Shown here one piece after another: positions 35,783 to 45,482 of a stretch of 64,000 nt of DNA; positions within the stretch are counted from its first letter, which is position 1; every line of letters begins with the position of its first letter. The DNA lies in assembly GCA_947382355.1 (NCBI GenBank), contig CANCYR010000006.1, positions 22,579 through 86,578 of the forward strand, given 5' to 3'. The position numbers were made by a program, and so were the translations under genes. The DNA comes from an uncultured Lachnospiraceae bacterium. GTDB lineage: Bacteria > Bacillota > Clostridia > Lachnospirales > Lachnospiraceae. Under the pieces are notes generated by a model, which worked only from the letters and a program-made list of their open reading frames with translations, did no database searches and was not told the DNA's origin.

Positions 35783-37812
35783 AAAAAGCGGACTTGGGTG
35801 TGGCATTATACATACTTACTGCATTTGTTATGTTTATTGTGACGCTTCCTTCTTTGATGCTGGATGTGCTGCTGGCAGTCAATATTGCCACAGCCTTTAT
35901 TGTAATGTTCAGCTGTATGTTTGCCAAGGAAGCGCTGGACATGTCTTACTTTCCCACAGTGCTCCTGTTTACCACCATTTTCAGGATAGCCTTGAATGTT
36001 TCTTCCACAAAGCTGATTTTATTTAAGGGAGAACCGGGAAATGTAGTCACGACCTTTGGACAATTCGTAGGCGGCGGAGATTTAATAATAGGTGTTATTG
36101 TCTTTGTCATTTTAATTCTGATACAGTTTATGGTTATTAATAAAGGTTCAGAGAGAGTTGCAGAGGTAACGGCAAGATTTACATTGGATGCTATGCCGGG
36201 TAAGCAGATGGCTATCGATGCCGATTTAAATACCGGCGCTATTACGGACCAGGAGGCAAAGATACGAAGAGATAAGATTCAGCAGGAGGCAAGCTTTTTC
36301 GGAAGCATGGATGGTGCGGTAAAGTATGTAAAGGGTGATGCCATGGCAGGCCTTTTAATTACCGTTATAAATATTGTGGGAGGCATAGCCATGGGAGTGC
36401 TCCGTCAGGGCATGGATATAGGAGATGCCCTGGACAAATATACCATTCTCACCATCGGCGACGGTCTGGTAAGCCAGATTCCTTCCCTGCTTATTTCTTT
36501 ATCCACCGGTATTCTTGTTACAAAAGGAAGCAAGGATGCGGATTTTGGAAGCGTGCTGTTAAAGCAGCTCTTTGGAGTGCCCAAGGTGTTGTATATGACT
36601 GGAGGGGTCATTACCTTTCTTGGCATTGTAACTCCTCTGAATCCGGTTATTTTTGTTACATTGGGAATGGCATTCATCATTGCGGGAAGAATGGTTGCCG
36701 GCACTATAGAAACTGCCAAAATAGAACAGGAAGTAGATATGGACGAAGTGGCTGCTGAGGAAATAAGGCAGCCGGAAAATGTCACCTCCCTTTTACAGGT
36801 AGACCCTATCGAGCTGGAATTCGGTTATGGTATCATTCCTTTGGCAGATGTGAACCAGGGGGGAGATTTGTTAGACCGAGTAGTTATGATTAGACGCCAG
36901 ATTGCTCTGGAGCTTGGTACTGTGGTGCCGATTATCCGTCTTAGGGATAACATACAATTGAATCCCAACCAATATATTATTAAGATAAAAGGAATTCAGG
37001 TCAGTGAAGGCGAAATTCTTTTTGACCACTATATGGCAATGAATCCGGGCTATGTGGAGGAGGAAATTACAGGTATTCCCACCTTTGAGCCTTCCTTCCA
37101 TCTTCCGGCCATCTGGATTACGGAAAATCAAAGGGAGAGGGCAGAGAGCATGGGGTATACGGTGGTAGACCCGCCTTCTATTATTGCTACCCATTTGACA
37201 GAAATTATCAGACAGCATATTTCCGAGCTGCTTACAAGACAGGATGTATCCCACCTGGTAGAGAATTTAAAGGAAAGCAATCCTTCCTTAGTGGAAGAGC
37301 TGGTGCCAAAGCTTTTGGGGCTTGGAGAAGTGCAGAAGGTATTGCAGAATCTCTTAAAAGAAGGTATTTCCATAAGAGACCTGCTCTCCATTTTTGAAAC
37401 GCTGGCAGATTATGCAGCAACTACCAGAGATACGGATATTTTAACGGAATATGTAAGACAGGGACTGAAAAGAGCCATATCTGCCAGGTTTTTTCCCACC
37501 AATGAGACTACCAGCGTGGTGACTTTGGATCCGAAAATCGAGCAGGAGGTCATGGCGGCTGTAAAGCAGACAGAGCAGGGCGCTTATTTGAATTTAGAGC
37601 CGGAAAAGACCAAGGCAATCATGAATTCCATAGGAACAGAAGTGGGCAAGCTGGAAAGTCTGGGAAAGGCTCCCATTATTATTACGTCACCTATTGTACG
37701 AATGTATTTTAAGCGGCTGACGGAAGATTATTACAGAGATTTGATTGTAGTATCCTATAATGAGATAGAATCTAACATTGAATTACAATCTGTAGGGATG
37801 GTGACGGCATAA
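35779..37812 (+). CDS. flhA: Flagellar export gate protein FlhA
   Basis: FlhA forms the nonameric ring of the export gate and receives chaperone-substrate complexes. The 677-residue product has seven or eight N-terminal membrane segments to about residue 310 and the FHIPEP-type loop with FTLDAMPGKQMAIDADLN at about residues 135-152. The large cytoplasmic domain ends in a short acidic/hydrophobic tail. The ATG at 35779 follows AAAGGAGGAG by 8 bases. Its stop codon shares a base with the flhF start. Confidence 0.97.
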   Translation: MKKADLGVALYILTAFVMFIVTLPSLMLDVLLAVNIATAFIVMFSCMFAKEALDMSYFPTVLLFTTIFRIALNVSSTKLILFKGEPGNVVTTFGQFVGGGDLIIGVIVFVILILIQFMVINKGSERVAEVTARFTLDAMPGKQMAIDADLNTGAITDQEAKIRRDKIQQEASFFGSMDGAVKYVKGDAMAGLLITVINIVGGIAMGVLRQGMDIGDALDKYTILTIGDGLVSQIPSLLISLSTGILVTKGSKDADFGSVLLKQLFGVPKVLYMTGGVITFLGIVTPLNPVIFVTLGMAFIIAGRMVAGTIETAKIEQEVDMDEVAAEEIRQPENVTSLLQVDPIELEFGYGIIPLADVNQGGDLLDRVVMIRRQIALELGTVVPIIRLRDNIQLNPNQYIIKIKGIQVSEGEILFDHYMAMNPGYVEEEITGIPTFEPSFHLPAIWITENQRERAESMGYTVVDPPSIIATHLTEIIRQHISELLTRQDVSHLVENLKESNPSLVEELVPKLLGLGEVQKVLQNLLKEGISIRDLLSIFETLADYAATTRDTDILTEYVRQGLKRAISARFFPTNETTSVVTLDPKIEQEVMAAVKQTEQGAYLNLEPEKTKAIMNSIGTEVGKLESLGKAPIIITSPIVRMYFKRLTEDYYRDLIVVSYNEIESNIELQSVGMVTA

Positions 37813-39059
37813 TGATCATAAAAAAATTTTTAGGAAAAACAGAAGAGAAAGCAGTGGAAAATGCCAAAAAGGAATTAGGAACAGGCATTGTGATCATGAA
37901 TGTAAAGAGTGTGAAGAAGAAGGGCTTTTTTTCTCTTTTTAAAAGAGAGAAAGTAGAAGTGACGGTTGCCCTGGAGGAAGAAGGAGAAAAGCAGAAAAAT
38001 CAGCCTGCCGACCAGCCAAAGAAGGAGGAAGCGGCAAAACAGGCGGCAGAGCCTGTAAAGCCAGTGGATATAACGAAACCGGCAGAGGCGGCAGGCACAT
38101 CAAAGGATGAAAACGCAGCAATTGAAGAGAAGCTGGATTCCCTTCAAAGCCTTTTGGAAAAGCAGCTAATGAATGCGGCATTTATGGAAGAAAAGGAGAA
38201 AAAGGGAAAAGAGGAAGAAAAAAAGGAAAAGGAAGAAGAGGAAACGAATCAGGAAGAAACGGAAATGAATCGCTTCTTAAAGCTTCTTTATAATACAATG
38301 ATTGAAAATGAAGTGGATGAAATTTATGCTAATCAGATTATTGATGATTTTGGGAAGTTGCAGTCTTCCAATCAGACTATAGATTATGTTCTTTCTAATA
38401 TATATCAGAAGATGATTTTGCGTTTCGGAGAATCAAAAGGAATTGAAGCTCCCAAGAAAAAGCCAAAGCTTGTATTTTTTATTGGTCCTACCGGTGTGGG
38501 TAAGACTACTACCATTGCCAAAATCGCTTCAAAATTTCAGGTAGAAAAGGAAAAGAAGGTGGCTCTTCTCACGGCTGATACATATCGGATTGCAGCGGCG
38601 GAACAGCTTCGCACCTATGCGAATATATTAGAAGCACCTTTCCGTATTATTTATACGGAGGAAGAAATCGTAGCAGCCTGCGAGGAATTTTCTGATTATG
38701 ATTATATTCTGGTGGATACTGCAGGTCATTCCCATCAGAATGAAGGTCAGCGGGAGAGTATGAAAAAGCTGCTTGATGCTACAGGAGAACAGGTGGAAAA
38801 GGAAGTATACCTAGTATTAAGCGCTACCACAAAATATAAAGACTTATTGAATATTGCTGACACATATACAAAAATAACGGATTTTAAAATAATTTTTACC
38901 AAGTTAGATGAAACGGAAACATTTGGAAACTTACTGAATTTAAAGCTTCATACCGGGGTAGAATTATCATACGTAACATGCGGGCAGAATGTACCGGATG
39001 ATATTGCCGATTTCAATCCTCAAAAAACGGTAAAAAAATTGCTTGAGGGAAGGCAATAG
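37812..39059 (+). CDS. flhF: Flagellar placement GTPase FlhF
   Basis: FlhF is an SRP-type GTPase that sets the site and number of flagella. The 415-residue product has a basic N-terminal domain, a long Lys/Glu-rich low-complexity linker at about residues 58-150, and the NG domain with the P-loop GPTGVGKTTT at about residues 225-234 and the G3 motif DTAGH (usually DTAGR). The charged linker is unusually long. The start overlaps the flhA stop codon (TAATG), and flhG follows. Confidence 0.94.
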   Translation: MIIKKFLGKTEEKAVENAKKELGTGIVIMNVKSVKKKGFFSLFKREKVEVTVALEEEGEKQKNQPADQPKKEEAAKQAAEPVKPVDITKPAEAAGTSKDENAAIEEKLDSLQSLLEKQLMNAAFMEEKEKKGKEEEKKEKEEEETNQEETEMNRFLKLLYNTMIENEVDEIYANQIIDDFGKLQSSNQTIDYVLSNIYQKMILRFGESKGIEAPKKKPKLVFFIGPTGVGKTTTIAKIASKFQVEKEKKVALLTADTYRIAAAEQLRTYANILEAPFRIIYTEEEIVAACEEFSDYDYILVDTAGHSHQNEGQRESMKKLLDATGEQVEKEVYLVLSATTKYKDLLNIADTYTKITDFKIIFTKLDETETFGNLLNLKLHTGVELSYVTCGQNVPDDIADFNPQKTVKKLLEGRQ

Positions 39060-39089
39060 CGGAGACAAATGTACAATGGAGGAATGATA

Positions 39090-39968
39090 ATGGACCAGGC
39101 AGAAAAACTCCGAAATATTATAAAGGCTAATCAGGCCAATCAAAGACCTCTGGCCAGAGTTATTGCCGTCACAAGCGGAAAGGGTGGGGTCGGTAAATCC
39201 AATACAGCCATTAATCTGGCTATACAGTTTAAGAAAATGGGACAGCGGGTCATTATTCTGGATGCGGATTTTGGTCTTGCCAATATTGAGATTATGTTTG
39301 GAACCGTACCAAAGCATAATTTATCGGATTTGATTTATCAGGGAAAAAATATAAAGGATGTAATAACATGGGGACCGGGAGAAGTGGGATTTATCTCAGG
39401 AGGTTCCGGAATTGCCGGGCTTTCCAATTTAAGCCGGGATTACCTTATGTATATTATCCAGAATCTGGCAGAGCTGGATTCGCTGGCAGATGTGATTATT
39501 ATCGATACCGGCGCCGGGATATCGGATGCGGTGCTGGAATTTTTAGTAGCAAGCGGGGAGATTCTTCTGGTGACTACGCCGGAGCCTACTTCTATTACAG
39601 ATGCGTATTCCCTGTTAAAATCTTTGAGCGGACACAAACGGTTTTTGGCAGAAAATTCCCAGATAAAGGTAATTGCCAACCGGGTGGGGACGAAAGAAGA
39701 GGGGAAGGATTTATTTCAAAAGCTGAGCACGGTGGTAACCAGATACTTAAGACTGCCTATTACCTACTTAGGCAGCGTGCCTCAGGACGTACATCTGTCA
39801 AAGGCAGTCATGCAGCAGGAGCCGGTTTGCCTTGCCAGTCCTTCTGCCAAGTCAGCAAAAGCATTTGTGGAGATTGCGGAGATTTTAATGAGCGGGCCGG
39901 GCAGCGATACAGTTCAGAAAAGAGGAATGGCGGCATTCTTTTCCCATATTCTGACCGGAAAAAAATAA
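39090..39968 (+). CDS. flhG: MinD-like ATPase FlhG (YlxH)
   Basis: FlhG is a ParA/MinD-type ATPase that limits flagellar number with FlhF and, in B. subtilis, helps FliM-FliY assembly. The 292-residue product has the deviant Walker A motif SGKGGVGKSN at about residues 29-38, then LDADFGLANIEIMFG and VIIIDTGAGIS. The N-terminal segment with Gln-rich QANQRP matches the activator helix that stimulates FlhF. The ATG at 39090 is 7 bases after GGAGG; ATG codons at 39069 and 39084 are less well placed. Confidence 0.93.
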   Translation: MDQAEKLRNIIKANQANQRPLARVIAVTSGKGGVGKSNTAINLAIQFKKMGQRVIILDADFGLANIEIMFGTVPKHNLSDLIYQGKNIKDVITWGPGEVGFISGGSGIAGLSNLSRDYLMYIIQNLAELDSLADVIIIDTGAGISDAVLEFLVASGEILLVTTPEPTSITDAYSLLKSLSGHKRFLAENSQIKVIANRVGTKEEGKDLFQKLSTVVTRYLRLPITYLGSVPQDVHLSKAVMQQEPVCLASPSAKSAKAFVEIAEILMSGPGSDTVQKRGMAAFFSHILTGKK

Positions 39969-39986
39969 TCCAAGAAGGAGGAAGCT

Positions 39987-40709
39987 ATGTTATCGAAATA
40001 TATATTGCCAGGAGAAAAAGTAGAATTGCAGGCAGTGGAAAAGACTATTTTAGGTGAAGGGGCTGATGATAGGATATACGTATCAAAGGTATATGATGTA
40101 TTATCAGATGAGAGGCTTGAAATCTGTATGCCCATGGAGCAGACCAAGTTAATCCTATTGCCTGCTGACGGAGTATATGAGATTTGTTTTTATACAAAGA
40201 CGGGCATTTATCAGAGTCTTGCAAGAGTGGTGGACCGCTATAAGGTAAATGGCGTGTTTTTACTTTTGTTTGAACTTACTACGAATTTAAGAAAGCATCA
40301 AAGAAGGGAATATTACCGCTTTAATTGTATTTTAAATATGAAGAGCAGAGAGCTTAGTCTTGATGAAAAGCTAGCATATGAGGAAAGGAAAGCGGTATTT
40401 TTAGAAGAGAGCCTTCCCCTGCGTCAAAGCATTATTGTAGATATCAGCGGAGGCGGCATTCGTTTTGTGGCCAACCATCAGTATGAAAAAGATACGGTTA
40501 TTTATCTGACTTATACCCTTATCGTACAGGGCGAGGAAAAAAAGTATGATCTTACCGGAAAGATTCTAAGCTCTAAAGAGCTGGAGAACAGGAAGGGTCA
40601 ATACGAGCACAGGGTGCAGTATGTGAATATCACCAATGGACAACGGGAAGAAATCATCCGGTTTATTTTTGAGGAAGAACGAAAAAACAGACAAAAATTG
40701 CAAGGATAG
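39987..40709 (+). CDS. PilZ domain c-di-GMP receptor, YcgR-like
   Basis: The 240-residue protein has a YcgR-type N-terminal domain (to about residue 95) followed by a PilZ domain. The c-di-GMP binding signatures are visible: RREYYRF (the RxxxR arginines) near residue 106, and DISGGGIRF (D/NxSxxG) about 45 residues later. YcgR-type proteins slow the motor by binding the stator or switch when c-di-GMP is high; in B. subtilis MotI (YpfA) does this. Location between flhG and cheB ties it to motility. AGGAGG precedes the start, and cheB begins 7 bases after the stop. Confidence 0.9.
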   Translation: MLSKYILPGEKVELQAVEKTILGEGADDRIYVSKVYDVLSDERLEICMPMEQTKLILLPADGVYEICFYTKTGIYQSLARVVDRYKVNGVFLLLFELTTNLRKHQRREYYRFNCILNMKSRELSLDEKLAYEERKAVFLEESLPLRQSIIVDISGGGIRFVANHQYEKDTVIYLTYTLIVQGEEKKYDLTGKILSSKELENRKGQYEHRVQYVNITNGQREEIIRFIFEEERKNRQKLQG

Positions 40710-40716
40710 TGGTGTT

Positions 40717-41799
40717 ATGAAAAAAATACTGGTTGTTGATGATTCTGCACTTATGAGAAGGGTTATTTGTGATATAATAAACATGGATGGAAGGTTCCAT
40801 GTGGAGGATACAGCCACAAATGGTGTGGAGGCCTTAAAGCTTTTGCAGGAAAAGGCATATGACGGAGTCGTGTTAGATGTGAATATGCCCAAAATGTCGG
40901 GAATTGAGCTTTTAAAGGAATTGAACAGGCAGAAGATTCCGGCAAGGGTGGTTATGAACAGCTCCATGACAAGGGAAGGTGCCCAGATTACTTTGGAAGC
41001 CCTGGAGCTTGGAGCCATTGATTTTGTACATAAGCCTCTTAGTATACTGGATGCAAAGGCGGACAAATTCAGAAGCAGGTTCCTGAATATATTGTGGGAG
41101 GCTACAGCGGCCAATTTTTCTTCTCCCAAAAGAAGGAGCAGTATTTCCCATGTAGGGAAATATAAATTCAGGCGCATGGAGGAGGGTCCGGTGAAGCTTC
41201 GTAAATCCCAGCCGGTAGCCGGCAGGAAGCTGGTGGCCATAGCCTGCTCCACCGGTGGGCCAAAGGCCTTGCAGCAGGTCATTCCAAAGCTTCCGGGAAA
41301 TCTGGACGCACCGGTGCTGGTTGTGCAGCATATGCCTTCCGGCTTTACGGAATCCCTGGCGGAAAGGCTGAATACCTTGAGCGAGCTTTCTGTAAAGGAA
41401 GCGGAGCCGGGAGATAAGCTGTTAAGCGGGCATGTTTATATTGCAAAAGGCGGCACTCACTTAAAGGTGAAAAAAGAGCGGGGAGAATCTTTCATAGAAT
41501 TTGGTGATGAGGCACCAAGGGAAGGAGTAAAGCCCTGTGCCAATTATATGTATGAATCTCTGGCGGATTCGGAGTTCGATCAGATTGTATGCGTGGTAAT
41601 GACCGGAATGGGCGCTGACGGAACAGAAGGAATCCTGAATCTGGACAAAAAAAAGCAGATTTATGTGATTGCGCAGGAAAAGAGCACCTGTGCGGTTTAT
41701 GGAATGCCCAGGACCATCGGTATGACGGGACTGGTAAACCAGGTGGCTGCCTTAGAGGACATAGCACAACAAATAATAAAGAACGTGGGGGTAAGATGA
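40717..41799 (+). CDS. cheB: Chemotaxis methylesterase CheB
   Basis: CheB removes methyl groups from chemoreceptors during adaptation and can deamidate them. The 360-residue product has an N-terminal receiver domain with phosphorylation site Asp54 (VVLDVNMPKMSG), a linker, and the esterase domain with the catalytic Ser in ACSTGGPKAL, His in VVQHMPSGFT and Asp in MTGMGADGTEG. The start at 40717 gives the conserved MKKILVVDDS; upstream in-frame codons lie in the PilZ gene. It is followed by cheA. No cheR is in the window. Confidence 0.96.
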   Translation: MKKILVVDDSALMRRVICDIINMDGRFHVEDTATNGVEALKLLQEKAYDGVVLDVNMPKMSGIELLKELNRQKIPARVVMNSSMTREGAQITLEALELGAIDFVHKPLSILDAKADKFRSRFLNILWEATAANFSSPKRRSSISHVGKYKFRRMEEGPVKLRKSQPVAGRKLVAIACSTGGPKALQQVIPKLPGNLDAPVLVVQHMPSGFTESLAERLNTLSELSVKEAEPGDKLLSGHVYIAKGGTHLKVKKERGESFIEFGDEAPREGVKPCANYMYESLADSEFDQIVCVVMTGMGADGTEGILNLDKKKQIYVIAQEKSTCAVYGMPRTIGMTGLVNQVAALEDIAQQIIKNVGVR

Positions 41800-41800
41800 A

Positions 41801-43864
41801 ATGGATGTAAGTCAATATTTGGAAATATTTTTAGATGAATCCAAGGAACATTTACAAACTTTAAGCGACCAGCTTATGATTTTGGAGCAGGAGCCTGAAA
41901 ATATGGATACAATCAATGAGATTTTCAGGGCTGCCCATTCTTTAAAGGGTATGGCAGGCACCATGGGATATAAGCGCATGCAGGCTTTGACCCATGAAAT
42001 GGAAAATGTATTTTCTGAAGTCAGGAATAATACCATTAAGGTTCATGACAATATGGTGGATATTTTGTTTCAGTGTCTGGATGCCCTGGAAGAATACGTG
42101 GATAATATTCAGAATACTACAGAAGAAGGCGATAATGACAATGAGCATCTTGTTAAATCCTTAAAAGGAATCCTAAACGGTCATGATGGGGAGGAAGCAA
42201 CGAAAAAAAGCACTGCTGGCTCCAGTGTGTCAGTTTCAGAAGGCGAAAAAGAAAAGTGGAAGTCCATTAAGATTGGAAGTGCAGAGCATACAGTTATTCA
42301 GGCAGCAAAGGAACAGGGGAAAAATGTACTGGGCATTACTGTATATGTGCAGGAAAGCTGTATTTTAAAGGCAGCAAGGGCATTTTTGGTCTTCAAGGCT
42401 TTAGAAGAGTTAGGTGAAATCATTGTTTCAGTTCCGGCAGCGCAGGATATTGAAGATGAAAAGTTTGAATATGATTTCAGCATGCTTTATGTAACTGACA
42501 GCAGCATAGAGAAGGTGGCTGTTGCGGTAAAGAACGTGTCTGAGATTAAGGATGCTTTCGTGGCGCCTTTTGAATATGATGACAAGAAAGCAGAAGAAAG
42601 CAGTCAGGCTGATGTTCAGGAGGCTGAGCAAAAGCCGGCAAAGGAAAAGAGCCGGGAAACGGCTGTTGCGACACAAAAGCAGGATAGCAAAAAGCCGGCT
42701 GCATCCAAGCCGGTGGTAAACCGTACTGTGCGTGTGGATATAGAAAAGCTGGATGTGCTTATGAATTTAGTCAGCGAGCTGATTATCGCCAAAAATTCTC
42801 TGGTGGCTGCTTCCAATACAGAGGGCACCAGAACAGCTGCCAGCGAGCATATAGAATATTTGGAGAGCGTTACTACCAACCTTCACGAATCAGTTATGAA
42901 GGTAAGAATGGTTCCTATTGAATCCGTTGTGGTAAAATTCCCTAAAATGATTCGTGACCTGTCCAAGAAGCTGGATAAGAAGATGCAGCTGTTTATGAGT
43001 GGAGAAGAAACGGAGCTGGACCGTACCGTTGTGGATGAAATCGGAGACCCGCTTATGCACCTTTTACGAAACTCGGCGGATCACGGGCTGGAATCAGCTG
43101 AAGCCCGTATTCAGAGGGGAAAGCCGGAAGTAGGTTCTATTTATCTGGATGCCTATCAGGATGGCAATAATGTAGTTATCGAGGTACGTGACGACGGTAA
43201 CGGCATTGATGTGGAGGCAGTAAAGGAAAAGGCCCTTTCAAGAGGCACCATAACTCCGGAGCAGGCGGAGAATATGAGTGATAAGGACATTATTGACCTT
43301 TTGTTCAAACCAAGCTTTTCCACTGCTAAGCAGGTATCTGACATATCAGGCCGTGGCGTAGGACTGGATGTGGTTAAATCAAAAATCGAGAGCTTAAGCG
43401 GTGAAGTTGAGGTTAAGACAAAGCTGGGAGAGGGCAGTACCTTTATTATCAGGCTTCCGCTTACCCTGGCAATCATTCAGGCGCTTATGGTAGAAGTAGG
43501 ATATGAGAAATATGCCATCTCATTGGGCACTATCCAGACCATAGAAGATATTGCACCTGAAGAGATTAAATTCGTACAGGCGAAGGAAGTGATAAATTTA
43601 AGAGGAGCGGTTATTCCGCTGATTCGTTTAAATGAAGTGCTGGATATTGAATCAAGCAAATCGCCGGAGGAAAGCTTAATCGTGGTCATTGTAAAGAAGG
43701 GTGACAAACTGGCTGGTCTTGTGGTAGACGAATTGATGGGACAGCAGGAAATCGTTATCAAATCCTTGAGCAAATATATCAATAAGTGTAAGATCATCAG
43801 CGGGGCTACAATATTGGGCGATGGGGAAATCGCACTTATTTTGGATACCAATGCACTTATTTAG
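41801..43864 (+). CDS. cheA: Chemotaxis sensor histidine kinase CheA
   Basis: CheA phosphorylates CheY and CheB in response to chemoreceptor state. Domains of the 687-residue product in order: P1 with His46 in RAAHSLKGMAG, a P2 CheY-binding region at about 145-265, a Lys/Ala/Glu linker, the P3 dimerisation helix (VDIEKLDVLMNLVSELI), the HATPase domain with LLRNSADHGLE and ISGRGVGLDVV, and the C-terminal CheW-like P5 domain. The start directly follows the cheB stop, behind GGGGGTAAG. Confidence 0.97.
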   Translation: MDVSQYLEIFLDESKEHLQTLSDQLMILEQEPENMDTINEIFRAAHSLKGMAGTMGYKRMQALTHEMENVFSEVRNNTIKVHDNMVDILFQCLDALEEYVDNIQNTTEEGDNDNEHLVKSLKGILNGHDGEEATKKSTAGSSVSVSEGEKEKWKSIKIGSAEHTVIQAAKEQGKNVLGITVYVQESCILKAARAFLVFKALEELGEIIVSVPAAQDIEDEKFEYDFSMLYVTDSSIEKVAVAVKNVSEIKDAFVAPFEYDDKKAEESSQADVQEAEQKPAKEKSRETAVATQKQDSKKPAASKPVVNRTVRVDIEKLDVLMNLVSELIIAKNSLVAASNTEGTRTAASEHIEYLESVTTNLHESVMKVRMVPIESVVVKFPKMIRDLSKKLDKKMQLFMSGEETELDRTVVDEIGDPLMHLLRNSADHGLESAEARIQRGKPEVGSIYLDAYQDGNNVVIEVRDDGNGIDVEAVKEKALSRGTITPEQAENMSDKDIIDLLFKPSFSTAKQVSDISGRGVGLDVVKSKIESLSGEVEVKTKLGEGSTFIIRLPLTLAIIQALMVEVGYEKYAISLGTIQTIEDIAPEEIKFVQAKEVINLRGAVIPLIRLNEVLDIESSKSPEESLIVVIVKKGDKLAGLVVDELMGQQEIVIKSLSKYINKCKIISGATILGDGEIALILDTNALI

Positions 43865-43884
43865 GAAAGGTCAGGTGAAAAAGG

Positions 43885-44343
43885 ATGGAAGAATTAAGGG
43901 CTGCTTATGAAACTACACAATTTATTGTTGTGAAATTAAATGATGAGCAATACGGAATTGATATAAAATACATAGACAATATAATAAGGATGCAGCAGAT
44001 TTACAGAGTTCCTAAAGTGCAGCAATTTATTAAGGGCGTTATCAACTTAAGAGGCGAGGTTATTCCGGTAATCAGTATTCGTGCCAAAATGGGCTTTGAA
44101 CAGGTACAGGAAACAAAAGCTACACGTATTATTATAGTAAAGCTTGATGGTAATGATGCAGTTGGACTGATTGTAGATGAAGTTAAGGAAGTGGTAACAC
44201 TGGATGCCTCCCAGATAGAAAAGGTATCCTATGATGCCAAAGAGGAAAAGCCCAATTATGTTCCGGCTGTAGGAAAAGAAAAGGGAGAGCTGATTTCCCT
44301 GTTGGATTTGCATACATTGTTTGCGGAAAAGGAAAACAGTTAA
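43885..44343 (+). CDS. cheW: Chemotaxis coupling protein CheW
   Basis: CheW couples CheA to chemoreceptors. The 152-residue product is a single CheW-like domain with KGVINLRGEVIPVISIR at about residues 51-67 and AVGLIVDEVKEVV at about 93-105. Its end overlaps no other gene; cheC begins 19 bases later. Standard length and order. Confidence 0.97.
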   Translation: MEELRAAYETTQFIVVKLNDEQYGIDIKYIDNIIRMQQIYRVPKVQQFIKGVINLRGEVIPVISIRAKMGFEQVQETKATRIIIVKLDGNDAVGLIVDEVKEVVTLDASQIEKVSYDAKEEKPNYVPAVGKEKGELISLLDLHTLFAEKENS

Positions 44344-44362
44344 GAAACAGTGGGGTGATGGT

Positions 44363-44977
44363 ATGGCAAGGATGAATTTTGATGATGTTTCTCAGGAATA
44401 TTTTGATGTACTGAAGGAACTGGGAAATATTGGGGCAGGGAATGCTACAACGGCGCTGGCACAAATGCTTCAATGCAAGGTGGATATGAAGGTTCCTCAG
44501 GTAAGGCTCCTTGATTTCTCCCAGGTGGGAGAGGCAATGGGCGGTGAGGAACAGATTATGGCAGGAGTTTATCTGCTGGTAGAAGGGGATATTACCGGAA
44601 GCATGATGTTTTTATGCGAAGAAAAGGTTGCCCATCATCTGGTTGGAAAATTGATGGGGGTAGAAGGCGACGGAACGGGAACTTTTACCGAGATTGAGCT
44701 TTCTGCATTAAAAGAAATCGGTAATATTATTACAGGGGCATATTTGAATTCTTTGTCCAGTCTTACCAAAATGAAGATTATTCCTTCTGTGCCGGATTTA
44801 AGCATTGACATGGCAGCGGCGATTTTAAGTGTACCGGCAATAGAATTCGGAGCCATGGGAGATAAGATTTTGTTAATACAGACCCAGTTTACAGATGAAA
44901 TCAATCTGGACGGCTTTTTTATTTTAATGCCGGATTTAGATTCTTATGATAGATTATTAGGATCATTAGGATTATGA
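44363..44977 (+). CDS. cheC: CheY-P phosphatase CheC
   Basis: CheC dephosphorylates CheY-P and, with CheD, controls receptor adaptation. The 204-residue product has both active-site helices of the family, LKELGNIGAGNA and LKEIGNIITGA, each with Glu and Asn in ExxN spacing. The ATG at 44363 lies behind GGGGTGAT; an upstream in-frame ATG at 44321 overlaps cheW and lacks a site. The gene order cheW-cheC-cheD-sigD is that of B. subtilis. Confidence 0.96.
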   Translation: MARMNFDDVSQEYFDVLKELGNIGAGNATTALAQMLQCKVDMKVPQVRLLDFSQVGEAMGGEEQIMAGVYLLVEGDITGSMMFLCEEKVAHHLVGKLMGVEGDGTGTFTEIELSALKEIGNIITGAYLNSLSSLTKMKIIPSVPDLSIDMAAAILSVPAIEFGAMGDKILLIQTQFTDEINLDGFFILMPDLDSYDRLLGSLGL

Positions 44978-44996
44978 TGGACGGTAGGGAAAAGAA

Positions 44997-45482
44997 ATGA
45001 GTGAACTAATTAAGGTTGGAATGGCTGACTTGAAAGTATGTATAAGTCCTGACAGCGTCACTACGTTAGGGCTGGGATCTTGTGTAGGAATTGCAATAAG
45101 AGACCCGATTACCAAGGTGGGAGGACTGGCTCATATCATGCTTCCGGATAGCACGCAGATTAGAAATAACACAAATATACCCAAATTTGCAGATACCGGA
45201 ATTGAAGAGCTGGTAAAGCAGATGGCATTAAAGGGAGCAAGTCCTTACAGGATGGTTGCTAAAATTGCAGGCGGGGCACAGATGTTTGCAGTCGGCAGTA
45301 AAAATGATTTAGTCAGGGTTGGAGAACGAAATGTAGAAGCAACCAAAAAGAAACTGAGAGAATTACATATTCCTATTTTAGCAGAGGATACGGGATTAAA
45401 CTATGGAAGAACAGTGGTATTTTTTCCGGAAAACGGGGATTTTCTCATTAAAGCAGTGGGAAAAGGGGAAGTGATCATATAA
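44997..45482 (+). CDS. cheD: Chemoreceptor glutamine deamidase CheD
   Basis: CheD deamidates chemoreceptor glutamines and binds CheC as part of adaptation. The 161-residue product shows the Cys-His catalytic centre in LGLGSCVGIAIRD and GGLAHIMLPDS, the downstream KFADTGIEEL with the Thr, and the terminal FFPENGDFLIKAVGKG. It is followed by a one-base overlap with a small membrane protein gene. Confidence 0.97.
   Translation: MSELIKVGMADLKVCISPDSVTTLGLGSCVGIAIRDPITKVGGLAHIMLPDSTQIRNNTNIPKFADTGIEELVKQMALKGASPYRMVAKIAGGAQMFAVGSKNDLVRVGERNVEATKKKLRELHIPILAEDTGLNYGRTVVFFPENGDFLIKAVGKGEVII

Noticed and set aside
40566..41282. Minus-strand open frame of 238 codons opposite the PilZ and cheB genes
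   Set aside because: The sense strand encodes two well-conserved proteins here and the antisense product is not recognisable. The same applies to minus-strand frames at 27409-28128 and 16716-17315.
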